A stretch of DNA of 64,000 bases from Nitratireductor alexandrii (GCF_004000215.1 NZ_RBVY01000006.1:133910-197909), one strand, 5' to 3'; counted from the stretch's first letter, positions 8,392 through 18,700 are shown. Numbers and translations are program-made. Notes: generated by a model from the sequence alone, not told the origin.

Positions 8392-9222
8392 TTATTCGTG
8401 CGGAACGCCGAGATAGGCGTCGATGACATCCTGGTTCTTCGACACCTCCTCGGGCGATCCGTCGCCGATCTTGCGACCGTAATCGAGAACGACCACGCGG
8501 TCGGAAATGTCCATGACGACGCCCATATCGTGCTCGATCAGCGCGATCGTGGTCCCGAACTGGCTGTTGACGTCGAGGATGAAGCGGCTCATGTCCTCCT
8601 TCTCCTCCAGATTCATGCCGGCCATCGGCTCGTCGAGCAGAAGCAGCGCCGGCTCGGCCGCCAGCGCCCGGCCCAGTTCGACCCGCTTTTGCAGGCCGTA
8701 GGGCAGACGCCCGACCGGCACCTTGCGGATGTGCTGGATTTCAAGGAAATCGATGATCTCCTCCACGCGATGGCGGTGCTCCAGCTCCTCGCGCAGCGCC
8801 GGGCCGCGCCAGACGGCCTGGGCGAAGAGATTGCTCTTTTGCAGCGTGATGCGGCCCGTCATGATGTTGTCGAGCGTCGTCATGCCCTTGAACAGAGCGA
8901 TGTTCTGGAAGGTGCGCGCGATCCCCTGCCGGGCCGCGTCCGTGGTGCGCATAGCGCGACGCTCCACGCCGCGAAAGGTGATCGTGCCTTCCTGCGGCGT
9001 GTAGAACCCGTTGATGACGTTCAGCATCGAGGTCTTGCCGGCGCCGTTCGGACCGATAATGGCGCGGATCTCGCCCTTGCGGACATCGAAGGAGATCTTG
9101 GTGATCGCCTTGACCCCGCCGAAGCGCAGCGACACGTCCTTGACCTCGAGCAGCACGTCGCCCTTGGCAACACCGTCGTCGCGGTGAACCTTCAACTCGC
9201 GTGGATCGACAGCCCGGTTCAT
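8392..9222 (-). CDS. livG: Branched-chain amino acid-type ABC importer, ATP-binding protein LivG
   Basis: A 276-residue ATPase of the LivG type. It has Walker A GPNGAGKTS, the signature region LPYGLQKRVELGRAL, Walker B LLLLDEPMAGMN and the switch EHDM. As usual for LivG, a longer N-terminal extension (about 20 residues) precedes the first strand. Its ATG overlaps the TGA of the acyl-CoA synthetase gene by four bases (ATGA), which argues for translational coupling and shared regulation. Confidence 0.95.
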   Translation of the reverse strand: MNRAVDPRELKVHRDDGVAKGDVLLEVKDVSLRFGGVKAITKISFDVRKGEIRAIIGPNGAGKTSMLNVINGFYTPQEGTITFRGVERRAMRTTDAARQGIARTFQNIALFKGMTTLDNIMTGRITLQKSNLFAQAVWRGPALREELEHRHRVEEIIDFLEIQHIRKVPVGRLPYGLQKRVELGRALAAEPALLLLDEPMAGMNLEEKEDMSRFILDVNSQFGTTIALIEHDMGVVMDISDRVVVLDYGRKIGDGSPEEVSKNQDVIDAYLGVPHE

Positions 9223-11204
9223 TCGGCCGCCTCCCTCATCGGCTTGGGATCGAGGCCGTAGACGGGCGCATCAGCGATCCGCACCAGAGCCTTGAGACTG
9301 CCCTTGCGGCCGTCCTCGAACGTCACCTCGGTCTCGACATGTTTTTCGCTCGTGCCGTCGTAGAGCGCCTCGATCAGCTCGCCGTAGCGCTCGGCGATGA
9401 ACGAACGGCGCACTTTCTGGGTGCGGGTCAGTTCGCCGTCATCGGCGTCGAGTTCCTTGTGCAGGACCAGAAAGCGGCGGATCTGCGAGGCGGCCATCAG
9501 TTCCTCTTCGGCCAGCGAACGGTTCACCGCGTCGACATGGGCGGCCATGTTCTTGTAGACGTCGGGATGGCCGGCCAGCTCCTGATAGGAGCCGTAGGAG
9601 ACGTTGTTGCGTTCGGCCCAGCTTCCGACCGCTTCCAGGTCGATATTGATGAACACCGCGCAGAAATCGCGCCCGTCGCCGAAGGCGACTACCTCTTTGA
9701 CGTCCGGATAAAATTTCAGCTTGTTCTCGATGTATTTCGGCGCAAACAGCGCCCCCGAGCGCAGCTTGCCGACATCCTTGGCCCGGTCGATGATCTTGAG
9801 ATGGCCCTCGGCATCGAACAGCCCGGCATCGCCGGTGTGCACCCAGCCGTCCTCGGTCTTGGTCGCGCGGGTCGCCTCCTCATTTTTGTAGTAACCGACG
9901 AAGACGCCATCCGAGCGATAGAGCACCTCGCCGTTTTCGGCGATCTTGACCTCCACGCCGGGCGACGGCAGGCCGACCGTATCGGCCCTGATCTTGCCGT
10001 CGGGCTGCGCGGTGATGTAGACGCAGGCCTCCGTCTGACCGTAAAGCTGCTTCAGGTTCAGTCCGAGGGCGCGGTAGAAACGGAACAGTTCCGGCCCGAT
10101 CGCCTCGCCCGCCGTGTAGCCGACCCGCATGCGCGACAGGCCCATCCGGTTCTTGAGCGGCCCGTAGACCATCAGATCGCCGAGCCGGTATTTCACCCGG
10201 TCCCACACCCCGACGCTTTCGCCGTTGAGGATCGGCTCGCCGACCTTGCGCGCATGGGCGATGAAATAATCGAACATGCGCTTCTTCAGCGGTCCCGCAT
10301 CCTCCATGCGCACCATGATCGCCGTCAGCAGGCCCTCGAACACCCGCGGCGGCGCGAAGAAATAGGTCGGAGCGATCTCCCGACGATCCTCCGTCACCGT
10401 TTCAGGACTTTCCGGACAGCTCACGCAATAGCCGGCCGTGTAGGACTGCGAATAGGAGAACACGTGATCGCCGACCCAGGCCAGCGGCAGATAGGCGATC
10501 GTCGTCTCATCGACGCCGAGATTGTCGAAGGCGTTGCCGTGCAGGGCGGACTTCACCAGATTGTCGTTGGACAGCATCACCCCCTTCGGGCGGCCGGTGG
10601 TGCCGGACGTATAGAGGATGATGCCGAGATCGTCGCCCGTACCGGCCTTCAGCGACGTCTCCCAGCGTGGCAAGGCGTCGGACGAGGCCGAGACCGCGGC
10701 AAGCCCGGCGTCACGCAGATCGGCATAGGAATGCAGGTGGGTATGATCGTAGTCGCGCAGGCCGCGCGGCTCGTCGTAGACGATGTGCTTCAAACTCGGC
10801 ACGCTGTCGGAAACCGAAAGCAGCTTGTCGACCTGTTCCTGGTCCTGCGCGACGGCGAACTTCACCTCCGCATGGTCGAGCACGTAAGCCATCTCGTCAG
10901 CGACCGAATCGGCATAGACCGGCACCGGCACCCCGCCAAGCGACTGGATGGAAGCGAACGACCAGTAGAGCCGCGGCCGGTTCGCCCCGACCACGGCGAC
11001 CTTGTCGCCGCGCGCGATCCCCAATGTTTCCAGACCGAGGGCGAAGGCTCGCACCTCGGCGAGCTGCTGCGCCCAGGTCCAGCTTTGCCAGATGCCGTAA
11101 TCCTTGTGCCGCATGGCCGGGCGATTGCCGTACCGGTCGGCGTTCAGCAGCAGATACTTCGGAAACGTATCAAGAGTTCTGTCGGCGTCGGCCGCAGCAA
11201 CCAT
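9219..11204 (-). CDS. AMP-dependent acyl-CoA synthetase (long-chain fatty acid-CoA ligase type)
   Basis: A 661-residue adenylate-forming enzyme that activates a carboxylic acid to its CoA thioester through an acyl-AMP. It has the AMP-binding P-loop YTSGTTGRPKG (about residues 196-206), the A5 region YGQTEA, and the hinge GWVHTGD then IDRAKD. The length fits the FadD15/ACSL-like subgroup. It heads the liv-type operon and overlaps livG by four bases. The context suggests that the importer brings in the acid and this enzyme traps it as a CoA ester. The exact acid is unknown; aromatic, terpenoid and fatty acids are all possible. Confidence 0.92.
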   Translation of the reverse strand: MVAAADADRTLDTFPKYLLLNADRYGNRPAMRHKDYGIWQSWTWAQQLAEVRAFALGLETLGIARGDKVAVVGANRPRLYWSFASIQSLGGVPVPVYADSVADEMAYVLDHAEVKFAVAQDQEQVDKLLSVSDSVPSLKHIVYDEPRGLRDYDHTHLHSYADLRDAGLAAVSASSDALPRWETSLKAGTGDDLGIILYTSGTTGRPKGVMLSNDNLVKSALHGNAFDNLGVDETTIAYLPLAWVGDHVFSYSQSYTAGYCVSCPESPETVTEDRREIAPTYFFAPPRVFEGLLTAIMVRMEDAGPLKKRMFDYFIAHARKVGEPILNGESVGVWDRVKYRLGDLMVYGPLKNRMGLSRMRVGYTAGEAIGPELFRFYRALGLNLKQLYGQTEACVYITAQPDGKIRADTVGLPSPGVEVKIAENGEVLYRSDGVFVGYYKNEEATRATKTEDGWVHTGDAGLFDAEGHLKIIDRAKDVGKLRSGALFAPKYIENKLKFYPDVKEVVAFGDGRDFCAVFINIDLEAVGSWAERNNVSYGSYQELAGHPDVYKNMAAHVDAVNRSLAEEELMAASQIRRFLVLHKELDADDGELTRTQKVRRSFIAERYGELIEALYDGTSEKHVETEVTFEDGRKGSLKALVRIADAPVYGLDPKPMREAAE

Positions 11205-11508
11205 CTCCCATCATCCTCCCGAACCCCGCCTTGTCTCTGCGGTTGGTCCACATTTATCGCGCGGCTTGGCCCAGCGCGCAAGTTCACCCATCTTGTCCGT
11301 TCGGCTAACCCGGCCGGCTTTTTGCGCATCCGGTCCGTCGTCAGCGCCTTAAAGGTAAAATCACACGAAGGATGGCAGAGATTCAATTTCACGATTGACA
11401 GACAAGGGAGGCGATGGTCTGCTATCGGTGCCGAGCTTTTGATTTCCGAGATACATAATCCGGTCCGCCCTTGCTCCCGCTGTGCCCCAGGGTGGTGACG
11501 CGCGGCGG
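11205..11508 (-). promoter_or_regulatory. 304-bp region upstream of the acyl-CoA synthetase/liv operon
   Basis: This stretch lies between the Crp-type gene and the operon it may regulate, with both genes on the minus strand. No coding signal is convincing. A possible sigma-70 promoter on the minus strand is TTGCGC (11281-11276), 17 bp spacer, GATAAA (11258-11253), about 49 bp before the start codon. The match to consensus is modest. No clear Crp/Fnr palindrome was seen. Confidence 0.3.
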
Positions 11509-12183
11509 TCAGGGTTCGTAGCGTTTCAGCTTTTCCAGCTTGACCACCCGGATGCGGCCGTGCTCGCACCGCAGCAACCCCTCTTCCTCCAGATCCTGCA
11601 GGGCGCGGTTGGCGACGGCCCGCGACACGCCTGCAAGCAGGCCGAGCTCCTCCTGGGAAATCTCGATCTCGTCCTTGACCGTCGGGTAAAGCACCGGGTT
11701 GAAGAACCAGGACAGGTTGCGGGCGACACGGGCGCGCGGGCTGAGAATACGATCATATTCGATCGTGGCGATGAACTGGCCCATGCGTTCGTTGAGCTGG
11801 CGAACAAGAAAACGGCTGAAGCCGCGGCTGTTTTCGTAGAGCCACATGAAGGTCGCGCGGTGCATCATCGCCAGACGGGTGTCGCGCAGCACGACCAGAT
11901 CGTATTGGCGCGGCTCGCCTTTCAGCACCGAACCCTCGCCGAACCAGCTTCCCGAGGTCGCCCCGGCAAACGTCATCGCCTTGCCGTCGCTCGACACGGC
12001 CGAAATCTTGGCCAGGCCGTCGACGACACCGGTCCAATAGTCGAGCCTGTCGCCCCGATGACAGATATAGCTGCCCTTGGCGTAGTTTTTCTCGATGGTG
12101 CCGCGGCGCGCGCGCTCAAGTTCCTCGGCGGTAAGTTCTTCGGCCCAGATCGCGGTGCCGACGATGTCTTCCTTCGTGCCCAT
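11509..12183 (-). CDS. Crp/Fnr family transcriptional regulator
   Basis: The product is a 224-residue regulator. Residues about 20-135 form the cyclic-nucleotide-binding-like beta barrel (GSYICHRGD, then GSWFGEGSVL), followed by the long dimer helix and a C-terminal winged helix (ISQEELGLLAGVSRAVANRALQDLEEEGLL). It lacks the N-terminal cysteine cluster of Fnr, so oxygen sensing through an iron-sulfur cluster is unlikely. It lies 304 bp upstream of the acyl-CoA synthetase/liv operon on the same strand, which makes it a candidate regulator of that operon. The effector cannot be told. Confidence 0.9.
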   Translation of the reverse strand: MGTKEDIVGTAIWAEELTAEELERARRGTIEKNYAKGSYICHRGDRLDYWTGVVDGLAKISAVSSDGKAMTFAGATSGSWFGEGSVLKGEPRQYDLVVLRDTRLAMMHRATFMWLYENSRGFSRFLVRQLNERMGQFIATIEYDRILSPRARVARNLSWFFNPVLYPTVKDEIEISQEELGLLAGVSRAVANRALQDLEEEGLLRCEHGRIRVVKLEKLKRYEP

Positions 12184-12256
12184 GTCTTTCCGGACTACCG
12201 TGCGACGGTGCCGTTATGAACGCGTGCGCGTCCTAAGACAAGCAGGGTGGGACGGC

Positions 12257-13036
12257 TCAGGCGGCCCGCTCCGACCGGCGCGCGGTCGGCAGCACCGTCA
12301 GCGGTGCGCGCGCGCCGGTGACCGGCCGGTCGAATAGCAGTCTCTGCTCCATGCGGGTCGACTTGAAGAACGGAAACCGGGCGAAGGACCGCTCCTCTAT
12401 GGCATGCACGTTGGCCTGGAACAGCACCACCGGGTAATTGAGGCCCGGATAGTCGCGCAGCCCGCCGATCTGTTCCGACATATAGATGCGCCGGTAGAAG
12501 CCGGTATGGTCTTCCTGAATGGTCGACAAGCAGTAGGGCGCGTTGAAATGGAAACACGCCATGCCGGCGATGCGCAGCGTCAGATACGGGATCTGCGGAT
12601 AGATCTGCGACCAGTCCGGATCGGCGGCAAAGCGGCTCGGATCGATGAAGGTGTCGCCGGCCCGAATGCGCGGATTAAGAATATCGCCGTAAACCGTCAC
12701 CGACGGAGAGACCGGGTGCTTCTTGTTCACATGATGAATGCGGATCGTAGAAACCAGATTGCCGTCGATATAGATGCCGAAACGGTAGCAATTGTCGAGA
12801 TCGTCGAGGGAATCGTGCACCGCCTGATCGGGCAGTTCCGGCACCATGTCGGCGGCGCGGTAGGATTTGTAGCGCAGCCGGTAGATGTCCTCCAGATCCT
12901 CGCCACCCTCCACGCGCCGATATTCGGTGCGCTCGAGCACGGCCAGCACGTTCCTGGCGAATGCGGAGATTTCCGAATGACTTTTCTGAGCCACCGCACG
13001 CAACTCAGCGCCCGGTAGTGCCGGATTCGCGTTCAT
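12257..13036 (-). CDS. FeeM-like N-acyl amino acid synthase domain protein
   Basis: The protein has 259 residues and the GNAT/autoinducer-synthase-like fold of FeeM, an enzyme that joins acyl chains from acyl-ACP to an amino acid. Visible landmarks are the entry LEDIYRLRYKSYRAADMVP, then FGIYIDGNLVSTIRIHHV, the strongly conserved DPSRFAAD, PYLTLRIAGMACFHF, and QEDHTGFYRRIYMSE near the end. I prefer ATG 13036 (MNANPALPG) to the upstream start at 13090. The family assignment comes from motif recognition. The product could be an N-acyl amino acid lipid or signal. A perfect palindrome lies about 90 bp upstream. Confidence 0.72.
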   Translation of the reverse strand: MNANPALPGAELRAVAQKSHSEISAFARNVLAVLERTEYRRVEGGEDLEDIYRLRYKSYRAADMVPELPDQAVHDSLDDLDNCYRFGIYIDGNLVSTIRIHHVNKKHPVSPSVTVYGDILNPRIRAGDTFIDPSRFAADPDWSQIYPQIPYLTLRIAGMACFHFNAPYCLSTIQEDHTGFYRRIYMSEQIGGLRDYPGLNYPVVLFQANVHAIEERSFARFPFFKSTRMEQRLLFDRPVTGARAPLTVLPTARRSERAA

Positions 13037-13125
13037 GTCACTCAATTCCCCGTACCTCGTACATTCGACGGTAGACCAAGCGCCGGTCAAGTAAAGCTGA
13101 AACTTCTCATGGCGGCGTTTACTTA

Positions 13126-13141
13126 GCGTTAACGTTAACGC
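13126..13141. promoter_or_regulatory. Perfect 16-bp palindrome GCGTTAACGTTAACGC
   Basis: A self-complementary 16-mer lies 90 bp upstream of the FeeM-like gene and 144 bp after the end of the GGDEF-EAL gene, in a 248-bp gap that otherwise shows nothing. It contains two GTTAAC hexamers in tandem. It is well placed to be an operator for the acyl synthase gene. TTAA half-sites also recall CtrA sites, but the spacing is not the usual TTAA-N7-TTAA. Confidence 0.5.
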
Positions 13142-13284
13142 GATGATGGCCTATGGCGCGATCGCACCATGACGCGGCGTCACCCACGCAAGTGCCGGGA
13201 ACGAAGGGCTGGAAAAGCCGTCATGGACGTGTTGCAGAAGGTTTCGGCATGCGGCCCGGGCCACCTTGCCGGGCGGTCCGGAAC

Positions 13285-15594
13285 CTATCGCGCCGCGACC
13301 TGGGCGCTGCGCAGATCCTCGGCGAACGGCCACACCGTGTTGGACATGGTTTCGATGCCGGAGGCCGACAGCGCCGCGCCGAACAGGAACCCCTGCAGGA
13401 GATCGGGCTTGACCTCTTGCGACAGCAGCCGAAGTTGGTCGAAGGTCTCCACACCCTCCATCGTGACCCTGAGCCCGACCTGTCGCGACAGATGGACGAC
13501 GCCCTTCAACAGTTCGCGCGAACGCCCGTCTTCGGTGACGTCCTTGAGGAAACTGCGGTCGATCTTGACCTTGTCGAGCGGCAGGGTGTGGAGATAGCTC
13601 AGGCTGGAATAGCCGGTGCCGAAATCGTCGAGCGCGATCCGCACCCCGAGATCGCGGATCTCCTGCAGATATTTGCGCGTCGACAGTTTGTCGTCGAGGA
13701 TCGCCGTTTCGGTGACTTCGATCTCCAGCCGCTCCGGCGCCAGGCCGCTCTCGGCGAGCGCATCGGCGACGGTGGCGATGATATCGGAATCGCGAAAATC
13801 GCGCGCCGACAGATTGACCGAGACGCCGATCGGTTCGGGCCATTTGGCACATTCTCGGCAGGCGGCCTTCAAAACCTGGACGCTGATATCGGAGATAATG
13901 CCCATTTCTTCGGCCAGTGGAATGAAAACCCCCGGCGAAACCGCGCCGAGTTCGGGATGCTGCCAGCGGCACAACGCCTCGCAGCTTTCGATGCGCATGG
14001 AATCCATGCCCACGATCGGCTGGTAGACTACGCGCAGCGCATTCGCCTCGACCGCATTGCGCAAATCCGATTTCAGCATCTGCTTTTCGCGGAAGGCGGC
14101 ATCCATCGACGTCTCGAAGAGCTGCCAGCCGTTCTTGCCGGTTTCCTTGGCCCGATAGAGCGCGAGATCGGCCTTCACCACCATGCCGTCGACGTCGCCG
14201 AACGCGACCGGCAGCAGCACCGCGCCCGCGCTCATCTGCACACGCAGCAGGTGACCGGCCACGTCGACCTCGTCGGCAAGCCCCTCGAAAATTCCGTCGA
14301 GAATCTGGCCGAGATGAAGTTCGTCGTGAACGCGGTCGAAATAGACGACGAATTCGTCGCCCCCGAACCGACTGACCTTGACGTCCTCGTCGGCGAAGCA
14401 GCCGAGCTTCTCGGCGATCGCGTAGATCAGCCCATCGCCGACGGGATGGCCGAGCGTGTCGTTGACCGTCTTGAAATCGTCCATGTCGAACACGGCGAGC
14501 GCGCAGTTGCGTTCGCGGTCGCCACCGGCCATCTGCTCGGCAACGATCTCCTGGAAATAGGCGCGGTTGGGCAGTCCGGTCAGCGTGTCGTAACGCGCCA
14601 TGTGACGGATCTTCTCGTCCGCCTGAACCCGCTGGGTCACGTCCTCGAACGTGATCACCCCGAGTTCGTCGTGCCCCTCGCGCGCCGAGAATTCCAGATA
14701 GCGTCCGTCGGACAGGCTGACCAGCAGCTTTCGGGTGCGGCCTTCGCGCAGGGCGCGGGTGAGCTGGCCTTCGACGAAACCGCAATCCTTGTAGGAGATC
14801 AGTCCCCCCGCCGCGCCCCGCATCAACAGCGCCTTGAGCGAGCGTCCGACCAGATGGTCGGGCGTGGCAACCGACATCAGTTGTGCGGCCTCGGCATTGG
14901 CCACGACGACGCGGCTGTCGGGGCCCAGCATCACCAGCCCATGCGACATGGTGTTGAGCGCCCGGTTGAAGCGCTGCGCGAGCCGGTTTGCCTTCTTCTC
15001 TTCCGAAAGCGCCGAAAACAGCACTTCGCGCACCGTGTCGGCGAAGCGCCGGATGGCGAAGAAGAAGGGAAAGGCCATGCAGCCCAGAATGATGTGATAG
15101 ATGTCGCCGCGCAGAATGAAACCGATCGAGATCGGCCACGTCATGGTCATGATGAAGATCATCACCATGCGCGGCGACCCGTAATTGCGTCCGGCGATCG
15201 ACGTCGCGGAGGCCAGCGTCACCGCCACGGAGGCGATTTCGGCAAAACTGTCATGGGCCAGATAGATGCCCACAAAGCAGAAAAAGCCCAGCATGAAACC
15301 ATGCATGGACCCGAACACGATATAGTCTCTCTCGCGTGCCTTGGCCTCGGCGGCGCTCGCCGGCGGAGGGCGGTTGCTGTATTTGCGGATATTGCGCAAC
15401 CGCAGAATACCGACCATGACCATGGCGACGGCGACCAGAAGATAGAGCGGATCCCCGGTTTTCCAATAGCATAGGACGACGAGCAGGGTCTGGGCGACGA
15501 GACCGATCGACAGCGTCAGCCCGTCGCGGAAAAGCGTTTCCACGAACGGGATGTAAATATCGACCGGGATGTCGCGCTTCTTGATCCTGTCCAT
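13285..15594 (-). CDS. Membrane-bound GGDEF-EAL cyclic-di-GMP protein
   Basis: This is a 769-residue protein for making or breaking cyclic-di-GMP. About five or six hydrophobic segments occupy residues 25-185, a PAS-like region follows at about 205-325, then GGDEF (motif at 411-415, preceded by the HMARYDTLTGLPNR entry) and EAL (motif at 539-541). The EAL domain keeps EVTET and the DDFGTGYSS loop, so phosphodiesterase activity is plausible. The GGDEF motif is intact, but I see no RxxD inhibitory site upstream of it. The N-terminal membrane part resembles MASE-type sensors. It precedes the FeeM-like gene on the same strand, but 248 bp separate them. Confidence 0.92.
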   Translation of the reverse strand: MDRIKKRDIPVDIYIPFVETLFRDGLTLSIGLVAQTLLVVLCYWKTGDPLYLLVAVAMVMVGILRLRNIRKYSNRPPPASAAEAKARERDYIVFGSMHGFMLGFFCFVGIYLAHDSFAEIASVAVTLASATSIAGRNYGSPRMVMIFIMTMTWPISIGFILRGDIYHIILGCMAFPFFFAIRRFADTVREVLFSALSEEKKANRLAQRFNRALNTMSHGLVMLGPDSRVVVANAEAAQLMSVATPDHLVGRSLKALLMRGAAGGLISYKDCGFVEGQLTRALREGRTRKLLVSLSDGRYLEFSAREGHDELGVITFEDVTQRVQADEKIRHMARYDTLTGLPNRAYFQEIVAEQMAGGDRERNCALAVFDMDDFKTVNDTLGHPVGDGLIYAIAEKLGCFADEDVKVSRFGGDEFVVYFDRVHDELHLGQILDGIFEGLADEVDVAGHLLRVQMSAGAVLLPVAFGDVDGMVVKADLALYRAKETGKNGWQLFETSMDAAFREKQMLKSDLRNAVEANALRVVYQPIVGMDSMRIESCEALCRWQHPELGAVSPGVFIPLAEEMGIISDISVQVLKAACRECAKWPEPIGVSVNLSARDFRDSDIIATVADALAESGLAPERLEIEVTETAILDDKLSTRKYLQEIRDLGVRIALDDFGTGYSSLSYLHTLPLDKVKIDRSFLKDVTEDGRSRELLKGVVHLSRQVGLRVTMEGVETFDQLRLLSQEVKPDLLQGFLFGAALSASGIETMSNTVWPFAEDLRSAQVAAR

Positions 15595-15741
15595 GCCGTG
15601 GTCCGCTCAGGAAGCCGGACTATGGCACGGTCCTGTTAATAAAACGCTTCCCGCGCGTGTGGCCGCGCGCGCCGTCCAAAGTTGCACCGGCTGCGACGGT
15701 CTCGGTCCAATACCTGTCTCACCGGGGTGCCGAGGCGACCG

Positions 15742-18700
15742 CTATTCCGCCGCTTCCAGCGTTGCGGCCGCGTCACCGGCCTTGAAACGGGCAAGCAGCC
15801 GCGTCCTTTCCTCCGCCGCCTTGCGCGCATTGGCATCCTTGACGTGGCCATATCCCTTGACGATCTGCGGCAGGCTGGCAAGGGCGGCTGCGGCCTCGGC
15901 GCGCTCGGGCGTCAGACCGGATAGCACCATGTCGAGATCGGCTTCGTACTCGGCCAGGAGACGACGTTCCATGCGCCGCTCCTGCGAATAGCCGAACAGG
16001 TCGAGCCGGGTGCCACGCAGCCCCTTCATGGCGGCGAGCAGGCGAAACGCACGCATCATCCAGGGTCCGAAAACGGTCTTTTTCGGCCGGCCGTCGGCGC
16101 CCTTTCTGCCCATGATCGGCGGTGCCAGATGGAATTCGAGCCGGTCGTAGCTTTCGAACTCCGCCGAGAGCTGCCTGGCGAACGACCCGTCCGTATAAAG
16201 CCGGGCGACCTCGTATTCGTCCTTGACCGCCATCAGCTTGAACAGGTTGCGCGCCACCGCCTCCGTGACAACGCTCGAGCCGGGAACTGTTTCGGCCTCC
16301 TTCGCCTGCACAGCCGCGACCCGCCTGCGGTAACGCTCGCCATAGGCCCGGTCCTGGTAGGCGGCAAGAAACGCGGCGCGGCGCGAAACGATCTCGTCCA
16401 GCGTGTCGGCCGGTTTTTCGGCACTCGCGGCGGCGCCGGCCCGCCCGATCAGCTCGCGCACGAATGCCGGCTCGTGCGCGGCCCGTCGCCCCCAGCGGAA
16501 CGCATCGACATTCATGGCCACCGCCTGGCCGTTGAGCGCGATCGCTTGTTCGATCGCCTCGGCCGAGACCGGCAGTCCGCCATGCTGATAGGCCATGCCG
16601 AGCATGAACATATTGGCGCCGAGCGAATTGCCGAACAGGGCCGCGGCCGCACGCGTGGCGTCGAAGAAATGAGCCTTGTCTGCGCCCGCGGCCGCCCGGA
16701 TCGCCTTTTTCAGCCTCTCGGCCGGCAGCGAAAATCCCGGCGATCGGGCGAAGTCGCCTGGCATGATCTCGGCCGTGTTGGCGATGAACACGGTCTCGTT
16801 CTCGCGCACGGCCGACAGCACCTTCTTGGAGCCCGAGACGACCAGGTCGCAGCCCAGCACCATGTTTGCCTTGCCGGCCGAGACCCGGATGGCGTGGACC
16901 GCCTCGGGCGTCTCGGCGATGCGCACATGGGTAAACACCGCCCCGCCCTTCTGGGCCAGGCCGGCCATGTCGATCAGGCCGCAGCCCCGCCCTTCCAGAT
17001 GCGCGGCCATGCCGAGAACCGCCCCGACAGTCACGACGCCGGTACCACCGATGCCGTCGATGATCCCCGACCAGCCGCCGGAAAGCGACGACAACGCGGG
17101 TGCGGGCACGCCCTCCAGCGGATCGACCGAACCGGCAATGCCCTGCGATTTGCGGATTTTTGCCCCGTGCACCGTGACGAAGGACGGGCAAAAACCGTTG
17201 ACGCAGGAGAAATCCTTGTTGCAGCTCGACTGGTCGATGCGCCGTTTGCGCCCGTATTCTGTCTCCACCGGCTGGATTGACACGCAGTTGGACTGGACGC
17301 CGCAATCGCCGCAGCCCTCGCACACGAGTTCGTTGATGATGACGCGCTTGTCGGGATCGGGATAGGTGCCACGCTTGCGCCGGCGCCGTTTTTCCGCCGC
17401 GCAGGTCTGGTCGTAAAGCAGCACCGACACGCCCTTGACCTCGCGCAATTCGCGCTGCACTGGGTCGAGATCGTCGCGATGATGGATCGTCGCTCCGCTG
17501 GGAAAGCGTGCCGCGCCTGCATATTTGTCGGGTTCGTCGGTGACGATCGCGATGCGCGCCACCCCTTCGGCGCGCATCTGGTTGGCGATCATTTCCACAC
17601 TCAGCGGGCCCTCGTGCGGCTGCCCACCGGTCATGGCAACGGCGTCGTTGTACAGAATCTTGTAGGTAATGTTGGCGCCCGAAGCGATCGCGAAGCGCAC
17701 CGCCAGCGATCCGGAGTGATTGTAAGTGCCGTCGCCGAGATTCTGGAAGATGTGCGCGCGCTTGGAAAACGGCGCCTGGCCGACCCATTGCGCGCCCTCC
17801 CCGCCCATCGCGGTGAAGCCGACCGTGTTGCGGTCCATCCAAAGCGCCATGAAATGGCAGCCGATGCCCGCGCCGGCGATCGAGCCGTCGGGCACCTTGG
17901 TGGAGGAGTTGTGCGGGCAACCGGAACAAAAATAGGGCGTGCGACTGGCCACGTCTGTGCTCTCGGCCAGCATGGCCTGGAACTGTTTGAGACGGTTGAC
18001 CCGGGCCGCGATCTCCTCCGAGGGCCCGATCACCTTGAGGATCCGCTCGCCGATGGCGATGGCGATGTCGTTGGGATCGAGCGCCCCCTTGGCAGGAAAC
18101 AGCCAATCGCCGCGCTCGTCCTTCTTGCCGACGACCACCGGCTGCATGGCGGTTCCGTAGAGGTCCTCGCGCACCTGAACCTCGATCAGCGACCGCTTTT
18201 CCTCCACGACGATGATCATCTCCAGGCCACGCGCGAAATCGCGTATGTGCTCGAGGTCGAGCGGCCACGGACAGGCGACCTTAAACAGGCGCAGACCGAT
18301 GCGTTCCGCCCCGGCCTCGTCGATGCCGATATCCTCCAGCGCCTGACGCACGTCGAGATAGCTCTTGCCGACGGTGATGATGCCGATCTTGGGTGTGCGT
18401 CCCCCCGAATAGACGATCTTGTTGAGATTGTTGACGCGGATGAAGGCCGCCGCCGCAGCCCGCTTATATTCGTGCAACCGGGCTTCCTGCCCCATCTGGT
18501 CGAGTTCGTGGCGGATATTGAGCCCGCCGGGCGGCATGTCGAACTCGGGCAGGACGACGTTCAGCCGGTCGAGCGCGACATCGACCGAACCGGTCGATTC
18601 GATATTGTCCTTCACGCATTTCATCGCCGACCATGTGCCGGCGAAACGCGACAGCGCGAAGCCGTAGAGCCCGTAATCGACCAGTTCCTGGACCCCGGCC

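Noticed and set aside
11395-11400. TTGACA hexamer on the plus strand, perfect -35 match
   Set aside because: No matching -10 box follows, and no plus-strand gene begins for more than 8 kb.
13123-13138. Possible CtrA site at the TTAA-containing palindrome
   Set aside because: The two TTAA elements are two bases apart, not the seven of the CtrA consensus. Kept only as a palindrome.
13151-15474. Two long shadow frames (662 codons minus, 773 codons plus) across the GGDEF-EAL gene
   Set aside because: Both lack domains and overlap fully with the annotated gene, whose motifs are in the other minus frame.
15595-15741. Search for a tRNA or small RNA in the gaps between single genes
   Set aside because: No cloverleaf, no CCA end and no conserved RNA structure was found in any intergenic gap.
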